This document shows, piece after piece, positions 31,271 to 33,657 of a stretch of 33,657 nt of DNA. The stretch's first letter is position 1, and the number at the start of each line of letters is the position of its first letter. Made by a program: the position numbers and the translations under genes. The stretch comes from JAMLIN01 sp041676645 (GTDB taxonomy: Bacteria > Pseudomonadota > Gammaproteobacteria > Burkholderiales > Burkholderiaceae_E). The stretch spans positions 1 to 33,657 of the forward strand of contig JBAYRO010000034.1 in assembly GCA_041676645.1 (NCBI GenBank), written 5' to 3'. A model generated the notes under the pieces. That model was not told the DNA's origin. It worked only from the letters and a program-made list of their open reading frames with translations, and searched no databases.

Positions 31271-31915
31271 ATGTCCGCCACCACTGCTTCTCCGCGCTGG
31301 GAACGCCGCAAGGATGCCCGACCGGGCGACCTGCTCGCGGCGGCACTGGTCGAGTTCACCGAGCGCGGCTACACCGCCACGCGGCTCGACGACGTCGCCG
31401 CGCGCGCCGGCGTGAGCAAGGGGACACTCTACCTCTACTACCCGAGCAAGGAGGCGCTGTTCCTGGCGGTCATCCGTGAATCCCTCGTTCCCCTGCTGAG
31501 CGACTACGAGCGTACCGTCTCGGGATCCGAGGCTTCTTCGGCCGAACTGCTCGAGACCTTCTTCCGGGACTGGTGGCGGTATTTCGGTTCGACCCAGCTC
31601 GCCGGCCTGTGCAAGCTGATCGTCGCCGAATCGGGCAACTTCCCCGATGTAGCGCGCTTCTTCCAGCAGGAAGTCGTCGAGCCCGAAGCACGGCTGCTGG
31701 GCGGCATCATCGAGCGCGGCATCGCGCGGGGCGAATTCCGGCGGGTGGATGTGGAATGCCTCGTGGAGATCAGCCTGTCGCCGATGGTGATGCGGGCGAT
31801 CTGGCAGCATTCGATCGAGCCGATCTGCCCGGTCGGCGGCATCGAGCTCGACCGTTTCCTCGCCTGCCATCTCGACCAGCTGCTGGCCTATCTGGCCCAG
31901 CCGCCGACCCGGTGA
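31271..31915 (+). CDS. TetR/AcrR-family transcriptional regulator
   Basis: 214 residues. The helix-turn-helix (about 15-60) reads LLAAALVEFTERGYTATRLDDVAARAGVSKGTLYLYYPSKEALFLAVI, the family consensus. The C-terminal part is an all-helical ligand-binding and dimer domain. The start at 31271 (MSATTASPRW) follows a reasonable promoter; an upstream in-frame extension is not supported. Target genes could be the divergent hemerythrin operon or the pcm-rhodanese-tolC genes that follow. TetR genes of this group often sit beside tolC or RND pumps. Confidence 0.92.
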   Translation: MSATTASPRWERRKDARPGDLLAAALVEFTERGYTATRLDDVAARAGVSKGTLYLYYPSKEALFLAVIRESLVPLLSDYERTVSGSEASSAELLETFFRDWWRYFGSTQLAGLCKLIVAESGNFPDVARFFQQEVVEPEARLLGGIIERGIARGEFRRVDVECLVEISLSPMVMRAIWQHSIEPICPVGGIELDRFLACHLDQLLAYLAQPPTR

Positions 31916-31965
31916 GGATGCGGGCACAACGATGCCTGCGCGAGACGCGTCGCGCCCGCCCGAAT

Positions 31966-31974
31966 TGCTAGAAT
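31966..31974 (+). promoter_or_regulatory. Extended -10 promoter element before the PCMT-family gene
   Basis: TGCTAGAAT is an extended -10 (TGn plus TAGAAT). A transcript start about 7 bases later would exclude the upstream ATG at 31932 and supports 32016 as the start of the next gene. No clear -35 is seen. Confidence 0.5.
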
Positions 31975-32015
31975 CAAGGGTTTCCGACCCAGTGACCACG
32001 ACAACGGCGAATTCC

Positions 32016-32687
32016 ATGGATATCGAACAGGCGCGATTCAACATGGTCGAACAGCAGATTCGGCCCTGGAACGTCCTCGACCAGGATGTCCTCGACCTGC
32101 TCTTCGTGGTCCACCGGGAGGATTTCGCGCCGCCAGCCTACCGGGCGCTGGCGTTCACCGACATGGAGATTCCGCTCGACATCGACGGCAGTCGCAGCGG
32201 CGAATTCATGCTCGCTCCCAAGGTCGAGGCCCGCATGCTGCAGCACCTCGAATTGCGCAAGCATGAAACCGTCGTCGAGGTCGGCGCCGGCTCGGGCCAC
32301 ATGGCGGCGCTGCTGGCCCATCGCGGCCGGCGGGTGCGCAGCTACGAGATCCGCCCCGAACTCGCCGAGTTCGCCCGCGAGAACCTGCGACGCGCCGGCA
32401 TCTCCAATGCGGAGGTGATCACCGGCGACGGCGCCGTGCTGCTCGAACCGGGCGACGAGACCTTCGATGTCATCGTCCTGTCGGGAGCGATCCAGTTCAT
32501 CCCGCCGGCCCTGTTCGACCGGCTCAACCCGGGCGGCCGCGTAGTCGCGATCGTCGGCGACGAACCCGTCCAGGCCGCCCAGATTCTCGAGAAGCAGGGC
32601 GACCGCATGACGGTGCCCGACATCCTGTTCGATACGGCGACCAGGCCGCTGCAGGGATTCCCCCGCCGTCCAGCGTTCGCGTTCTGA
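32016..32687 (+). CDS. Protein-L-isoaspartate O-methyltransferase family protein
   Basis: 223 residues. The start MDIEQARFNMVEQQIRPWNV and the motif VVEVGAGSGHMAALLAHRG (SAM site) place it in the PCMT family. The classical enzyme repairs isoaspartyl residues. This branch, encoded next to rhodanese and tolC in many Betaproteobacteria, lacks part of the canonical active-site region (the usual T-x-S-xPh stretch is replaced by LDIDGSRSGEFMLAP), so repair activity is uncertain. The ATG at 32016 agrees with the promoter. Rhodanese follows after 14 bp. Confidence 0.85.
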   Translation: MDIEQARFNMVEQQIRPWNVLDQDVLDLLFVVHREDFAPPAYRALAFTDMEIPLDIDGSRSGEFMLAPKVEARMLQHLELRKHETVVEVGAGSGHMAALLAHRGRRVRSYEIRPELAEFARENLRRAGISNAEVITGDGAVLLEPGDETFDVIVLSGAIQFIPPALFDRLNPGGRVVAIVGDEPVQAAQILEKQGDRMTVPDILFDTATRPLQGFPRRPAFAF

Positions 32688-32701
32688 GCCGGCATCACCC
32701 G

Positions 32702-33025
32702 ATGCAGCAGATCCCGGCTCCCGAACTCGCGCGGCTGCTGGCCGAATCCGGCGCTGGCGTGATCCAGCTGCTGGACGTGCGCGAAGGCTGGGAGTACGAG
32801 ATCGCCCACCTGCCCGACAGCACCCACCTGCCGATGGAGCGGGTCCCGGCCGAGATCGACCGGCTCGACCCCGACCGGCCGCTGGTCTGCATCTGTCATC
32901 ACGGGATACGCAGCATGCAGGTGGCCATGTTCCTCTCGCGCCGCGGTTTCGGCCAGGTCATGAACCTGGCCGGCGGCATCGATGCCTGGTCACGCGAAGT
33001 CGACCCGGACTGCGCCACCTACTAG
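32702..33025 (+). CDS. Single-domain rhodanese
   Basis: 107 residues. LLDVREGWEYEIAHLPDSTHLPM and the active-site loop VCICHHGIRSMQVAMFL are clear; the catalytic cysteine is followed by HHGIRS. Such proteins transfer sulfane sulfur, for example from thiosulfate to a thiol acceptor, in the cytoplasm. It lies between the PCMT-family gene and tolC, probably in one operon. The loop sequence is that of the GlpE/ThiI-like single-domain group. Confidence 0.93.
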   Translation: MQQIPAPELARLLAESGAGVIQLLDVREGWEYEIAHLPDSTHLPMERVPAEIDRLDPDRPLVCICHHGIRSMQVAMFLSRRGFGQVMNLAGGIDAWSREVDPDCATY

Positions 33026-33054
33026 AAGAAGAGCATGCCCGAGGAGACACGCTG

Positions 33055-33657
33055 ATGAACATCCAGTCCATGGCCGCGAGCTTCGCACTGGCGGCCGGCC
33101 TGGGGCTCGGAACCGCCCCGGTGTTCGCCTACGACCTGCTGGCCGCCTACCGCGATGCGCTCGCCTCCGATGCCGAGCTGCGCAGCGCGCAGGCGGCCCT
33201 CGACGCGGTGCGCGAACAGGTACCGCAGGCCAGGGCCGGGCTGCTGCCCCAGGTCGGGGCCTCGGCCGAGGTCTTCGGCAACCATGTCGACACCAACATG
33301 GCGCCGTCGCGCAGCTACCTGTCGCAGATCTACGGCGTGCAGCTCAGCCAGCCACTGTACCGGCCGCAGAACACGATCGCCTACGAGCAGAGCAAGCTGC
33401 AGTTCGAGATCGCGAGCCGCCAGTACGATATCGCCCGCCAGGACCTCATCCTGCGGGTCTCGGAAGCCTATTTCGACCTGCTGGCGGCACGCGACAACCT
33501 GCTCACCATCCAGGCGCAGAAGCGCGCGATCTCCGAGCAGCTCGCCGCCGCCAAGCGCAACTTCGAAGTCGGCACCGCCACCATCACCGACGAGCAGGAA
33601 GCGCAGGCGCGCTTCGATCTCGCCACCGCCCAGGAGCTGGCCGCCGAAAGCGATCTC
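33055..33657 (+). CDS. tolC: TolC-family outer-membrane channel (5' part, runs off the window)
   Basis: The first 201 codons are present; the end lies outside. The signal peptide is MNIQSMAASFALAAGLGLGTAPVFA, then the mature start YDLLAAYRDALASDAELRSAQAAL, PQARAGLLPQVGASA and the coiled-coil region LRVSEAYFDLLAARDNL, all typical of TolC of type I secretion and efflux systems. GAGGAG precedes the ATG by about 9 bases. It would form the trimeric channel for exporters, possibly including the HlyD/RbbA/YhhJ-type system at 2720-7789, although they are far apart. Confidence 0.94.
   Translation, partial: MNIQSMAASFALAAGLGLGTAPVFAYDLLAAYRDALASDAELRSAQAALDAVREQVPQARAGLLPQVGASAEVFGNHVDTNMAPSRSYLSQIYGVQLSQPLYRPQNTIAYEQSKLQFEIASRQYDIARQDLILRVSEAYFDLLAARDNLLTIQAQKRAISEQLAAAKRNFEVGTATITDEQEAQARFDLATAQELAAESDL

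Overview
The window is GC-rich, densely coded chromosomal DNA that I read as betaproteobacterial, most likely Burkholderiales or a relative. The evidence is indirect: a C-rich three-hairpin repeat typical of Burkholderiales sits in one gene, the right end carries a pcm-like / rhodanese / tolC run common in Betaproteobacteria, and a glutathione-dependent formaldehyde operon is present. No phage, complete insertion sequence, CRISPR array or rRNA was seen. One tRNA (Gly, anticodon CCC) is present.

Left part (1-9000): undecaprenyl-diphosphatase (uppP) and an SLC13/RCK_C permease read rightwards. A three-gene export operon reads leftwards: an HlyD-type adaptor, a double-ATPase/permease fusion like RbbA, and an ABC-2 permease like YhhJ. 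The second ATPase domain of the fusion has an 87-bp hairpin repeat inserted in frame. A secreted class C beta-lactamase-fold hydrolase follows.

Middle (9000-22700): a formaldehyde operon (frmA, S-formylglutathione hydrolase, frmR) has a CsoR/FrmR-type operator in front of its first gene. Next come an AbrB/PIN toxin-antitoxin pair, an HD phosphohydrolase overlapping an HxlR-type regulator, and a divergent cluster of GST, a tandem DUF1428 protein and a VOC protein. That cluster ends in a broken second GST and a ParE-like toxin remnant. Then follow a CadR-type MerR regulator, a hotdog thioesterase, a membrane-anchored TlpA-type thioredoxin, a halogenase-like flavoprotein, an aldo/keto reductase, an SDR pseudogene, an ArsR/SRPBCC pair with two matched operators 40 bp apart, a cupin, and a ParDE module with a perfect operator.

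Right part (22700-33657): tRNA-Gly, OsmC, an L-2-hydroxyglutarate oxidase-like enzyme and trmB. The stop codon of trmB lies inside a perfect 53-bp palindrome shared with the convergent diguanylate cyclase gene. After these come an alkaline-phosphatase-superfamily protein, a His-rich glycine-zipper protein, and a leftward run of hemerythrin, DUF6394 and a 2-TM K+ channel with two RCK domains. The window ends with a TetR regulator, a PCMT-family methyltransferase, a rhodanese and the 5' part of a TolC-family gene.

Most genes are small independent stress, detoxification or transport units. The least explained parts are the hemerythrin/DUF6394/K+ channel operon, the Lgt-like/TlpA fusion, the stand-alone halogenase-like gene and the two repeats that have entered or terminated coding sequences.
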